Positions 1 through 11,700 of a stretch of 64,000 nucleotides of DNA are shown here, piece by piece. The stretch's first letter is position 1. Each line of letters starts with the position of its first letter. The stretch comes from Gordionus sp. m RMFG-2023 (Eukaryota > Nematomorpha > Gordioida > Chordodea > Parachordodidae), in the NCBI RefSeq assembly GCF_954871325.1, contig NC_088779.1, forward strand, positions 11,782,846-11,846,845, in the 5' to 3' direction. A program made the position numbers and the translations under genes. The notes under the pieces were generated by a model, which saw only the letters and a program-made list of their open reading frames with translations, was not told where the DNA came from and made no database searches.

Positions 1-607
1 TAATGTTAGGTGATACTTTATTTTAAATTAAAAAAATATTTTATCAGATTAAATATCAGGTGGAACGATAGGCTTTTGGTGGATAAGAGATTCTGAAAGT
101 TGTTGAAAGTCTCTCTCTAAAATTTACAATGTAAATGTGTATTAACTTGTATTTAAAAATAATGCGTTGAGGGAGACTAATAGAACAATTAAGCCAGTAT
201 TTAATTTATCTGTCACTAATATTATTATACTTAACCATTATTTGTAATACCTAATAATAATATTCATGGTAAATATGTTTAAATAACATTTCTAATGTCT
301 CATAAATAATGAGGTCCCTCATATATTTTCTAAACATATTAATTTTCAAACTGCAATAAAAATATTTTTAGAAAGTTTTATTATTAGAACCGTTTTTATT
401 TTTAAAATTAAACTCCCCAACCTTTAAAATATATAAAATTTAATTATTAAAATGGAATATACAAAATAAAAAATTTATTTTTTAATAATTTTGCGATTTT
501 AAAAAACATGAAACAAAATAATAAGGAAGAAGTAGTAAAATAAAATGTAAGGTAAATAATATTTATTTTCTTTCATCAAGGCAGGGCAAGGGAGATAAAG
601 AAATAAT
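1..607. other. AT-rich intergenic, no gene seen
   Basis: Low-complexity AT-rich DNA without a recognisable coding frame. Its last eight bases, GAAATAAT (600-607), are the left target-site duplication of the hAT element that follows. Confidence 0.6.
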
Positions 608-1035
608 TAGACCTGTGCGCCGCCGGTATTTTTATTCACGCCGGAAAAGCCACCGATTGAGATCATCGGCGTGAGCCGGCTAGCCGCCGATTTTTATTAT
701 GGCGGCGGCGCGGCGTGTGTAATTTTTAGAAAGCATATTAATTATATTTGTATATTAAATTATTATTATTTTAATTTAAATATAACATTAATAAAATTAA
801 AATATGAATTATATTCTATTGCTATATATAATAGACTAGTGTATATCATTTACATTCATTCATACATCATATTTTATTTCCACAAACAATTCATATTAAT
901 TATTTGCCTACCACGTTTTAAACCACCCTATATACAATTATGAAATAACAACTCTCTCTACTAATCATAAATCAAGTTATGTCTGGAGGTACTTTGGAAA
1001 TCTTATTTTGAAGAGGAAAATAAGAAAACAAAATA

Positions 1036-1297
1036 ATGCCTCATTATATTTATTGTGAACTTTGTTTAAAATTGGCGAAAAAAGATGAGGAAGATTCAAA
1101 TAAACATAATTCATTTTCACAGTAATTTATTATTTTTAGACTATATTTTTATATATTTTATATTTTAGTTATGAAATAAAATATTTTAGTAAAAATATAA
1201 GTACAATTAATCTATCTCGGCACTTAATTAATTATCACAAACTATCAGAAAAAATGAATAATAATCATTCAAAGTCTAAAAATGTTTTTAAAAGATA
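1036..1297 (+). pseudogene. hAT transposase N-terminal BED-type zinc finger remnant
   Basis: From ATG 1036 the frame gives a C-x2-C pair (CELC) and then ends at a TAA. After a probable short intron (about 1125-1190) the sequence resumes with a segment containing SRHLINYH, an H-x4-H pair. Together these fit a BED finger, the DNA-binding module at the N terminus of many hAT transposases. It lies about 430 bp inside the left end of the 608-3790 element, where the transposase start is expected. The splice junction is inferred. Confidence 0.5.
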
Positions 1298-1334
1298 AAT
1301 AATGGCTCCTAGGTTAGTATTATTGTTTATTATT

Positions 1335-2372
1335 ATTCAAATAAAATTTTTAACTGGTTTGTTAAATTAATTTTTTTAAGCTTTATTTTGAAAGTTCAAA
1401 ACAACTAAATTTTTAGTTTATTTATTGCCAGCTCTATTTTGAGATCTTTTTAATATATAAACTTAATATATAATTTATTAAATTAATTATGTAAAATTTT
1501 ATTTTGAAAGTTACTACTAAATTAAATTCATAATTTGTTTCATTCCAACTCTAATTATTATGTTTTTTAAATGTCTTTTTAATGTATAAACTTAAAAGTA
1601 CACCTTAGACCCTTCTTTCTTATTCATACCCATCAACTGCACCATTCTCACCACCTTCGATAGCAAATCTCAACGTTTTTCCAAAAATTTGGGCAAACGG
1701 ATCCGTGAAAAAACCGACCAGCCTAAGGAATCCCTCTTCTTACGCCAAAGACTTGCTACCGCCATCATTCATTCTAACTATCTAAGCTTCAACTCTTCCA
1801 TTGAATAGCCTTCCATTTTCAGGCTTCCTTTTTTTTTATCCCCTATCCTTTCCCGTAAATTCTATTTCTACAATTTTTCACCTTTATTTATTTTACCTTT
1901 TTAAAAAATTAATTATTTGCTAATACATTTTAACATCATATCATATCAGTAAATTTTCAAATAAAGTAACCCATGACCGGAAAAAAAAATTTATTGAATT
2001 AATTATGTAAAACTTTATCTTGAAAGTTAAAACTAAATCAAATTTATAATTTGTTTCATTCCAGCTTTAATTATTTTGATGTTTTTTAATATCTTTTTAA
2101 ATTATTACTTAATATATAATTTATTAAATAAATTATTTAAAACATTTTAGAAAGTTAAAACTAAATCAAATTTATAATTTGTTTCATTTCAGCTCTAATT
2201 ATTTTGATGTTTTTTAAATATCTTTTTAAATTATTACTAAATATATAATTTATTAAATAAATTATTTAAAACATTTTAGAAAGTTAAACCTAAATCAAAT
2301 TTATAATTTGTTTCATTCCAGCTCTAATTATTTTGATGTTTTTAAATATCTTTTTAATGTTTAAAATAAATA
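1335..2372 (+). repeat. Tandem array of ~129-bp units inside the hAT element
   Basis: About five diverged copies of an AT-rich unit. Units starting TTATTAAATAAATTATTTAA at 2121 and 2250 give a period of 129 bp; older units lie near 1475 and about 1335-1450, and another restarts at about 1988. Each newer unit contains TTTCATT(C/T)CAGCTCTAATT, which looks like a 3' splice site, so the array may be a multiplied intron end of the transposase gene. The unit near 1475-1600 is interrupted by the LINE fragment at 1600-1988. Confidence 0.8.
1600..1988 (+). mobile_element. 5'-truncated LINE fragment nested in the tandem array
   Basis: Translation of about 1605-1806 gives the C-terminal tail seen in the larger LINE at 8.8-11.8 kb. 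It reads FIPIN at its start and later FLRQRLATAI, against FLRQRLSIAI at the larger copy, and is followed by a stop. The 3' part ends in A-rich sequence at about 1981-1988. Tandem-array sequence flanks it on both sides, so it inserted into an existing unit. Only the extreme 3' end of the element is present, the usual result of incomplete reverse transcription. Confidence 0.75.
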
Positions 2373-2529
2373 TGAAATCTAATAGGGCGAAATTATGTTT
2401 TGAGTTGTTTAGAATTAATGCCATTTGATTCTATAAACAATAAAGGAATGACAGATTTTCTAAAGGTTTAAAATTTATATAAAATGATTATTAAAAAATA
2501 AATTGCCTAAAAAATAGAAATATAAGATA

Positions 2530-2781
2530 TTTGATTCCTCGTCAGAATTGCCAAATAGGACAACCATTAGTCGGGGTGCACTAATCGATGATTATTTATC
2601 TATAAAGGCCCATGTTTTAAATCTGTTTGATTCTGGACCAAAATTTTGTTCTATCACTATTGATTTATGGACCAATCATTTCAAGCGTCGAAATTATATC
2701 ACACTTAGTCTTCATCATTTAGATGAAAATTTTGATTTAAAATATTTTACCCTAGCAACTGCTCAGATATTATATGCTTAA
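2530..2781 (+). pseudogene. hAT transposase catalytic-core fragment
   Basis: An open frame of about 80 codons belongs to the RNase H-like core of hAT transposases. It contains NRTTISR followed by the first catalytic Asp in ITIDLWT, then a YITLSLHHLDE segment as the family shows. It sits in the right place inside the 608-3790 transposon. The frame closes at 2779-2781 and the second and third catalytic residues are not seen in a continuous frame, so it is a relic. Confidence 0.75.
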
Positions 2782-3929
2782 AAGAAAATATGAAAAAAAA
2801 TGTTTGACCATAGGTTTCCTATTACTGAACTTCAAGTTATTTTACATTTTTATTAATAAAATTATATTTTAAACATTAGATATTAGCAACTCCACTTGAT
2901 CCCAGATTTCAAAATCTTAAAGTTGTTTCAGAATATTTAAATTCGAATTCTACGACATCATTGCAATTTTAATTCGACATTTAAAACTTTAGAGCATGAT
3001 AGAAATGCACAGAGTGAAATTCAAGTTGAGGATAATGGTCCAACATCAAACTCTTATATAGCTAAATTAGCTCGTAAACATTCCCTTCTAAGTAAAGATT
3101 ATAACAATATTAGTAATCTAGAACAAGAATGCCATATTTTGCTCAGCCAAAATAATATCCCAGAAGAGGACGCATTAATCTTTTGAAAGAAAAAGCGACT
3201 GCTTCCTATACTTGCTAATTTAGATAGGAAGGTTCATTGTATACCTGCACAGCGAAAGAATTTTTTCCATTGCTTGATTAATACTCAATGCTAAAAGGAC
3301 TTCTTTATGTCCCACAAATTTTGATAAAATACTGTTTATTCATGAAAATTTTAATTTTGCTAAATCTGAATTCTGACTTATTATATTTCATACTTTATAT
3401 TTTGCTTGCATTCCAAATTTATTTTAATTATAATAAAAATCAATAGAATATTTCTTATATGTGTTGTTGATGTGACTCTGATCTGAGTAAAAATGCAATT
3501 CCTTAGTCTATTTCTGAGAATCAGAAAATACATAAATTTAAATTGGAGTGAGACAGGAAATATTTTTAAGATCAATTAAACTACGTTAACAATTTGTTAG
3601 AAAAGATCACCCAAATAAATTATAAAAAATGTAATACATTAATTTATAAATTAAATTCATTAAAAAATAAATTGATTTATAAGTTAAATTCATAAAAAAA
3701 ATTTTTAAATGAATATTGCGCCGCCGCCGAACGCCGATAAAAAAATTGTAAAACAGCAGCCGTTGATTGAGACATCGCAGCACAGGTCTAGAAATAATAT
3801 ATAAATATAAAATTTTAAAAAATCGTCTGGGCATTTAAAAAATAAATTCTAATTATTTTCACTTTTTATACTTCTTATTTTTTTTCTCGCTTTATATATT
3901 TATTTTATTTTAAATTTTTTATTTTGTAT

Positions 3930-4457
3930 AGCGTCTACATGACAGGATTTCCACTGGATGCAACCCTTCAAAAACCTTTGCCTACCCCCCTATCATTATT
4001 TTCACCTATTTATTTATTGATACTCTTTATAAAGGATAACTTAAATTAATACTACCAACTATCTATATTTTGTGAATATAAAGAATTTATTTTTTAGATA
4101 ATAAATTCAATTAAAACCTCCATTATTTTCATTGAATTAATTATTATGGCATTATGAGCTTGCTAAAATATCTAAACCTTTTAAATTACATTTAAAAAGG
4201 ATAGTTTATTTGGAAAACAGTGTGTATGATTGTTTGCAATATATAGATTTGGTCGATGAATTGTATTATAATAATACTATGATAAAAGTATTAATTTTTA
4301 CAGCAATAAATTTTGTCCTATTTCATCTCAAAATTTAATAGATAACCCCCCAAAACATTTATCTTACCCGTACCCCCATTAAAGCAGCTTACCCTACCCC
4401 CTCAAAAAATAAGATGCAAACTGTTCCTACCCCCCCCCCCCCGCTCATGTAGACGCT
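3930..4457. mobile_element. Non-autonomous TIR element with C-tract, hAT-like
   Basis: Perfect 13-bp terminal inverted repeats AGCGTCTACATGA (3930-3942) and TCATGTAGACGCT (4445-4457). The flanks TTTTGTAT and GTTTGTAT match at 7 of 8 positions, consistent with an 8-bp duplication. A 13-bp C run (4430-4442) abuts the right repeat. The interior has short open stretches on the + strand but no transposase that I recognise. The superfamily is inferred from duplication length only. Confidence 0.65.
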
Positions 4458-5194
4458 GTTTGTATATTCCATTTTAATAATTCTATTTACAAATGTATAA
4501 ATGTTTTGAGAGTATGACCTTGAAACAAAAACCATCAATTTATAAATGTTATAATTTGATAAATATATTTAAAATACCGTTAGATACTGATATCTTGTTT
4601 AAGGAGATTATTACGCTCTCTATTTTTTATGACTCCAAAATACTCCAAATAAAAGCATTGGAGAAATGGATATAATTGTTTGTAATATTAATCCCCCACG
4701 CTTAAAAATATTTGAACATGTATTCTCTTTGAAAAATATTACAAAACGTTATTGACTTTGTTATTATTATTTAAGAAGTAATAGGGGGGGGGGTATAACT
4801 AAGTCATTTTTCACAAACTCGATTTTCATAATTCTTCTACAAAATAAAAATTTTCATCAAGTTTCTCCCACAATTGATCATACATACCCTGTTTTCTTCA
4901 AAACAACTCTTTTCCTCTTCAGGAATTCTTAATATCTTATATGCATTAAAAATTTATATTTTTTTAAATTATCACAAATAATCCTCTTGATTATAAGTTG
5001 TTTTGTTTATCTCATTCAAATTAGTTTTTCTGAAATTCGCACTAAAATTTAGAAAATATGTTTATTTTCTAAATTTTAGCAACTTATTTCTAAATGATAA
5101 ATCATTTAATGTTATTATAATTATATAGCAGACATGTCAATTCCAAATAATCATAAATTTTTTTTTATATTTAGCAAGATAATAAATAAATTAT
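4458..5194. other. AT-rich DNA with an unrecognised 60-codon frame
   Basis: A + strand frame at 4493-4675 (begins MYKCFESM, ends LEKWI) is not low-complexity, but I do not recognise it. A 10-bp G run lies at 4784-4793. Otherwise the stretch is ordinary AT-rich DNA. Confidence 0.4.
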
Positions 5195-5338
5195 ATTTAT
5201 GGATCTTATACCCTTCACCCTGGATATAATATATATCCCTGGGTCTGAACCCTGGATCTGTGCCAGGGTTCGTGCTCAGAGCAGGTCTAAGCACAAAATT
5301 GGGTCGTAAATTTTACGACCAAGCAAATTACAACACTA
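5195..5338 (+). mobile_element. Right end of a hAT-like element (family F)
   Basis: The block at 5264-5338 matches, in reverse complement, the block at about 60985-61050: both share AAATTGGGTCGTAAATTT-like sequence followed by CAAGCnAATTA(A)CAACA. It ends in CAACACTA, a typical hAT terminus. Subterminal imperfect repeats of CCCTGG and GTCTGAACC type (5210-5260) resemble the GTTCAGACCCG repeats of the other copy. No left end was found, so this may be a truncated copy. Confidence 0.5.
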
Positions 5339-6539
5339 ATGGCCTATTGTGAACCAGAAGTTATTGGATCCTCCTTGTGCCGCTCAAAAATATTGTCTAA
5401 TTCTTTTCTCATAATGATACATTCCTAGTCTTTAAAATTTAGGTTTATAATTATTCTATAAAATGTTAATTTTCAAATTTCTAACTCTTCCTATTTCATC
5501 ATTAAAATAAAACCAAATTTTTTAAATAAATCATTAATATTTTTTTTAGATTTGGATTTATCATTTTCAGATAAATATTCTTTAATATAAATTGAGAGAA
5601 TTTAAAAAATTACTTTATTAATCACTGAAAATATCGCAATATATTTATTATGTGCCTTAAGATTGTGAAATGTTAAAAATCATCACTTTTTTCATTAATA
5701 CTGTCTATGCCAAAATTAAATTTAATCATATCAAATTTTTGATCCAATCTAGACCAAATCTTATGTGATCCATTCCCATCCAATAAAAATTTAATAATAT
5801 TTAAACATTTAACCTTGCAATTAATCACTTGGCCATAACCACGTGATGGACGCTCCTTCATAAGAAAATAGTTTTAGAACAATTGATTAAATGAATGTAA
5901 TTATTTGTGAGCTTTTAAAACTCTATGGACGTCCCTGGAAGAACAGTATCTATCATAAATAAACATTTAAGATGATTTATGTATGTCAATATTAAAATCA
6001 TTAATGGAATTTATCTTGTTGCTTGGCCTTAAATTATAAGGTATTTGTAATGTGTCATTCTTTTGTTGTTATGTGATCCTTTATATTAACTTTTTGCCTT
6101 TCCATCCCATATGCGTAACCAGAATTTTCCTAGGAGGGGGGGGGGTGGATTAAAATTTTTTTAGGGGCCAAACCCCATTTTAGGCTGGCCTTCGACTGGT
6201 TTTCTTAGTCTATATAGTCATAAAATATTTTTACAAGATAGGAGGTTAATTTTAATAAAAAAAATAAGTCTGGAACAAATATGATATATATTTTTATTAG
6301 TTTATATAAAATATAATAAATTACTTATATACATTAATACAAAAGCATGGTAATAATTTATTCGAAACAAGTATAAGAAATTTCTTTATAAAAAGTAAGT
6401 AGACATATATTCCTCTATTATATAGAATTGGTTACAAAATATTTGGTAAAATTCCACTTTTATAGACATATTCGACATTTATAGAATATATTATAGTTAA
6501 TATATTAATAAAAATTACTAATCAATGTTTTTGACAAGC
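5339..6539. other. AT-rich intergenic DNA
   Basis: No recognisable gene. A 62-codon minus-strand frame (5673-5861) has no family resemblance I can name. A 10-bp G run lies at 6136-6145 next to a non-AT-rich stretch (6111-6200) that may be a transposon end. Confidence 0.45.
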
Positions 6540-6547
6540 AATATAAG

Positions 6548-8014
6548 CAGAGTTGTTAACGCTCCTTTTTAAAAGTAGCGAGCTCCCGCTCCCGCTCCTA
6601 CCTTCTCAATAGGAGCGAGCTCCCGCTCCCGCTACTACATATTAAAAGGAGCGCTCCCGCTCCAACTAATGGAGTGCCGCTCCATAACCGCTCCTTTGAT
6701 TTTCATTTTTTTAGAAGGTACACGAAACAAAATCATATTTTTTTATCAAAACGTTTTATTTATATTATATGATATATCAAAATTTTTATAATCTTTTATT
6801 AGCTTTTAAAAGTAATAAATTTTTAAATTAGAATCTAACAAACACCCACGCCTCTCCCCTAAGACCTGTTTTGCAATACTAAATAGGCGCTCCACAGGAG
6901 CACTAGAGGGAAGCGGGGTATTGTATTTTATATAAATATTTTTTAATTCAGGGAATTGTTCAAAAATAGTAATTTTGCTATCATTATTTAAAAAATATCT
7001 ATCCAATATATCATCTTCATGGTGATCAATTTCATGGAATCCAAAGAAATCTTCCAAATCATTGCAAGGTTCCCGTGAACTAGTAGTAGCTATTTTTCCG
7101 TCGGGTATTTGTTTCCTTAAAAAATTAATTAATCTGCCTTTTAGTTCCATATTTTTTGGATTTTTTATCCATTCCCAATTCAATTTGAATGCAGGATGGA
7201 CAATCGCTGCAATGATATTATCATCATTATAAATATTTGAAAATCTGCAATAAAGTTATTTAAATAGATATAATTTATTTTTTATTATAAACCTTTTATT
7301 ATAAACCTTTTATTAATACCGCTTATAAGAGACTTTACAAGAGGTTGGCAAAACTCTAAATCTGTTAATTCGTTTAATTTTGAAATAAGTTTAGAAATGG
7401 TTGGACTTAGGAAATTCATGTCCATATGAAGCTCCCCTTCAAGGATTTTTAGAGCTTTTTTCATAGGCTCCTTAACCTAAAATTTATATTTCACTAAGAT
7501 AACGATTATATTAATATTTACTTGACTATACTCTTTAATAAATTTACGTTCTTGGGAATTAAAACGTATAAGCCCATGGTTATCACACAACTCATCAAGG
7601 TCCTTTTGTTTTTCATCTAATATTTTATCTAGCAAAACACTCATAATACGAATTCCACCTAGTGGAATTTGGGCATATTAGATACCTACCCAACTTTCTG
7701 ATAATATCGTCCGCCATATTTGTAGATATATTTTGTTTATTTCACAAAGATTGACTTAGATGAAAAATCAATATAAAACTCGGCTCAACATTTAATAATG
7801 AATAAATTTAAATAAAATAAAATTTTATTAATATTTAAAAAATAATATAATTTATATATTAAATTTAAAGGAGCGGTGGAGCGGCGCTCTTCCGCTCCAA
7901 CCTTAAAAGGAGCTACTCCCGCTCCAGCTCTTCATTTTTAAAAAGGAGGGGCGCTCCAGTTGTTTTTGAGAAAATGTAGCGGCGCTTCTGTAGCGGCGCT
8001 CCTTAACAACTCTG
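6548..8014 (-). mobile_element. Internally deleted, spliced hAT transposon
   Basis: The left end CAGAGTTGTTAA (6548) and right end TTAACAACTCTG (8014) are inverted repeats beginning with the hAT-type CAGAG. The 8-bp flanks AATATAAG (6540-6547) and AATATGAG (8015-8022) differ at one base. Subterminal arrays of GGAGCGGGAGC-like words occupy about 6575-6700 and 7870-8005. The minus strand encodes only the C-terminal part of a transposase in three exons. At 1467 bp it is too short for an intact hAT, so it is an internal-deletion derivative. The single-base target-duplication difference suggests a fairly recent insertion. Confidence 0.9.
6806..7730 (-). pseudogene. hAT transposase, C-terminal part, three exons
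   Basis: Exon a (about 7730-7522) includes RKLGRYLICPNSTRWNSYY, a conserved hAT segment, with one frameshift just after it, then a DEKQKDLDEL stretch. Exon b (7476-7307) contains KKALKILEGE and ends in GINKR. Exon c (7244-6806) starts RFSNIY and carries the dimerisation motif PSSAPVERLFSIAKQVLGER. Introns are inferred at 7477-7521 (GTAAAT to TTTTAG) and 7245-7306 (GTTTAT to TTGCAG), only 45 and 62 nt. The N-terminal BED finger and first catalytic Asp are absent. The dimerisation domain looks well preserved. Confidence 0.85.
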
Positions 8015-8022
8015 AATATGAG

Positions 8023-8790
8023 TATCTATTTGTATACAAATATTTAACGCCATCTATTCTATTAAAAATTAATCTTCATATTATTCATCCCATATGCATG
8101 TACCTTATTACATTCTTTAAAAGATATTTTCTGATGACCTTATCAATATTTTATAGTCTTCTGTAAAATATATTATTCACTATTGGTAAAAATTATTTGG
8201 TTGTCATATGATAATTAATAAAATTAGATATACTACGATATATAATATTCTACTGCTTGTATTGTGCTTTATTTTTTTTATTTAATTTATAATTTAATTT
8301 TATTAATGTTTTATAATTATATTTTACTTTTATTAAGATAAATAAATTAAAGTTACTCATTTATAAAAAATTGTATATGATATCAATTACTAGTAATTAT
8401 AATACATTTCATTTTTGTCTTAATACTTATCTTTGGCTTATACATTTCTTAAAAAATATTTTTGATTATACTTATTTTATATATAAATGCTTTATTCCAA
8501 AAAAATTTGAATTATGATTAGATAACGTCGTTTTTAATTTTTGTAGAACTAAGATTTATATAATTGCAATATTTTACAGTTTGCAATACGAGTAATTTTA
8601 ATTTCATGTTTTATCTACGAAAAAAATAAAAATATGCATTTATATTATAAATAACCAATATTTTATACACAATTTTTTAAAAATACATTTTTTTGTACCT
8701 TAATTTTGATAATATTTTCTAATATAATTTTTTTTTAAAAAAAAAAAAATATTCTAGAAAATTTTAAAAATTTTTAATAATTAATCCTTT
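8023..8790. other. AT-rich spacer
   Basis: Very AT-rich with homopolymer A/T runs; no coding or structural signal seen. Confidence 0.5.
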
Positions 8791-11700
8791 TTTTATTTGA
8801 AACCTCTCATATTGAGCATCTTTCTCGCTCGTTGCTCGATTTTTCTGACATACATATTCATCATTCCTTTGCTATTTTTGCACATCAATCAACAGACCTC
8901 TCACAGGTGCTTTTGCTTTATTATTGGCAGCATTTTTTTTTATTTTTTATACCTATGGCCATTCCCCACGAACGCAAAATCTGCCCATCCTGCATGAAAC
9001 CAATCCATTTAACAAATGATGGAGAATTTTTTGTTCATGGACCTCTCTAACAGGTGTCCGCATTCAAAACACACGCCTCTTTCTCAGATCACTTACTCGC
9101 TCCCCCCCCCCTCTCATAGATTCTCCCTTAAACCAAGTAATTGGTGCCTCATTCTCAGATATTTTTCTTAACTCCACAAAACCAAGTATCATAACGAGAA
9201 TACCCAAAGGAGCGAGAATACAAGTAGCTAAATCTCTCAGCAACTGCATATCTTCTCTTTTGCAAAATTTTAACAAAGAAGAAGAATGGTTAAAATTTTT
9301 AAACTTTGGGTACAATACTTTCAAAATACCTGACATATCACTTCAAAAATCATTAACTCAACAAATAAAAGATGCCTGTTTAAACATCAACACTCATCTT
9401 CATGAGTCCCAAATCTTCAGACATCCCATAAACAAAAAAAAATAACCCCACTTCAACAAAAAGCCTCATTGATTTCGAAGAAAATTGACAGTCTTAATAT
9501 CAATGGGGCCCTCAAACTCATTTCAACCAATGACACTCTGGCGGAATCCAATTTAGAAACCTTAATTAAGCTTCGATCAAAGCATCCCACAACAACATTT
9601 ATGCCAATATTGCCCCAACCCTTCTCCCATTGTGCAGCAGATTTCACACAGGAAGAAGTAAGGAAAGCAATCCTATCTTTTCATCGGGATTCTGCTCATG
9701 GTCTAGATGGGATTAGACCAATTTTTTTACAGGACATTACCTCTCCTGTGATCTGTACACAGGTTTCAATTCTCACTAAAATCACAAACTTAGTCAACAA
9801 AATCCTAAATGGAGACGTACCCAGCTTTATTACCCCCTTACTATTCGGTGCCAGACTCATCGCACTCCAAAAACCAAACAAGGACATTCGGCCCATCGCC
9901 ATTGGTTCAACTTACCGTAGATTGGTCGCTAAATTAATAGCATCTAGAATCAAACACGATGCCGCACACATTCTAAGCCCATATCAACTTGGTGTAGGGA
10001 TACCTGGTGGGTGTGAAGCTGCTGTGCACTTAACAAGAATTCACCTTGAAAATAACCCAAAAAACGAATCCCTAGTAAAAATTGACTTCTCTAACGCCTA
10101 CAACACTCTTTCGCGCAACACGTTCCTACATTCAACTTGCTTCCATTTCCCAGCTTATACCAAATTTCTTTTCTCTTGCTACCAATCACCAACAATCTTA
10201 CAATTCAACAAAGAAAAGATACTTTCTGTTGAGGGTATCCAACAAGGTGACCCTCTCGGATCCCTTCTCTTTAGTCTTGGAATCAATGACATGATAAAAT
10301 CAATAAACTCTTCATGTACTCTATCGCTCCACGCTTGGTATATTGATGATGGAATCTTGAGTGGTCCCAGTAGTGAAATTGCCAAAGCAGTCACCATAAT
10401 TAAAGAAATGGGCACAGCCATTGGACTTTCGCTTAACCAGAGCAAATCTGAATTCTCACTTTTAAATTCTAATGCTCCCAACACTCAAGATTTCAAATTC
10501 ACATCAAGCGTTGAATTAACACATCTAGGATCGCCTGTTGGAGGACACGAGGCAATAAGCACCTTTCTTCATTCCTCACTTGACATACTCCTTAAACTGG
10601 AAGACATCTTTACACTTCTTCCATCACACAAGTCCTTTTTTTTGCTATAAAATTTCTTTTTTATACCAAGGATTCTTTACGCACTTCGGTCAACTCCAAT
10701 TTTTAAATATCCTATTCCTCTCCAAACTTACGAAAAAGGAATAAAGGACTTAACCGAAAAAATAGTAAATATCAGATTCAACGAAACTGCTTGGGCCCAA
10801 GCAACTCTTCCAACCAAATTTGGTGGTCTCGGCATCAGATCTCCACTTGACTTAGCAACAACTACTTTCATATCGAGTAGTCTCTTGACAAAGCCAATAA
10901 CCTCCGCCCATAATTCTAAAGAAGACCTTTCCTTAATCGTGGCTATGGATATTTGGAAAACAAGGATCAATGCTGATTCTCATCCCCCCACAACCCATAA
11001 ACAGAAAGACTGGGATGCACCAGTGGTTGCTCGCTGCGTTGAAACTCTCTTATCTAGCATGCAATCTACCGACCCCACCCTATTCTCTTCCTTGCTCAAT
11101 GGTACGGGACATGAGTTTCTTGAGGCCATCCCATCTACCAATCTTCAGCTTCAACTATCCAACAATGAATTTACCCATGCCATCGGCATTCGTCTAAATT
11201 GTTCCATCACTCACCCCCACATCTGCTCAGGGTGCAACTCGCCAGTTGACTCGAAGGGAAGACATAGTTTACATTGTCGATCCTGCAATGGACGATTCAT
11301 CAGACACAAGCAATGTAATACAATCATCCAACATGCTCTGAAATCCGCCCAAATTCCTTCCACGTTAGAACCACAGGGTCTTTTTAGATCTGACGGTAAA
11401 CGTCCTGATGGGATCTCTCAAATCCCATGGAGGAGAGGCCAACTTTTGGTATGGGACTATCCTGTATTGACCCCTTGGCCCCATCCAACCACGCCATCAA
11501 CATCCTTGACCAGAAGGAACAACTTAAAATTTCTAAATACACAGAAATAATAAACGATCATTGCTTCATCCCAATCATATCAACCACTCTTGGCACCTTC
11601 GGCAAACTCGCCTTAGCATTTTTCAAAAAATTAGGATCACAAATCAGCAAACTCTCAGAAGAACCCCGAGAGGGTTTTTTTCTTCGTCAACGATTATCCA

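Larger units (their letters stand above)
608..3790 (+). mobile_element. hAT DNA transposon, decayed, near full length
   Basis: The element is bounded by TAGACCTGTG at the left and CACAGGTCTA at the right, and both sides carry the identical 8-bp duplication GAAATAAT (600-607 and 3791-3798), as expected for hAT. GC-rich subterminal blocks (about 620-715 and 3717-3790) stand out from the AT-rich surroundings. On the + strand it holds a BED-finger-like start (about 1036-1290), a catalytic-core remnant (2530-2781), a piece reading like the family's LDPRFxxLK segment (about 2888-2940) and a degraded C-terminal dimerisation region (about 3190-3300). The coding parts are interrupted by stops and probably by introns. 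A tandem array and a LINE fragment sit inside it (separate entries). Its length is normal for an autonomous hAT, but it is no longer coding-competent. Confidence 0.85.

Noticed and set aside
671-943. 90-codon + strand frame with a GC-rich start
   Set aside because: It begins in the hAT terminal GC block and continues through low-complexity AT-rich DNA rich in Ile/Tyr; no family resemblance.
3381-3834. Minus-strand frames of 64 and 75 codons
   Set aside because: They cross the right end of the hAT element and are dominated by Ile, Phe and Tyr from AT-rich DNA.
10179-10484. 101-codon minus-strand frame, and similar minus frames at 9696-9902 and 10728-10970
   Set aside because: They are shadows of the LINE reverse transcriptase on the + strand.
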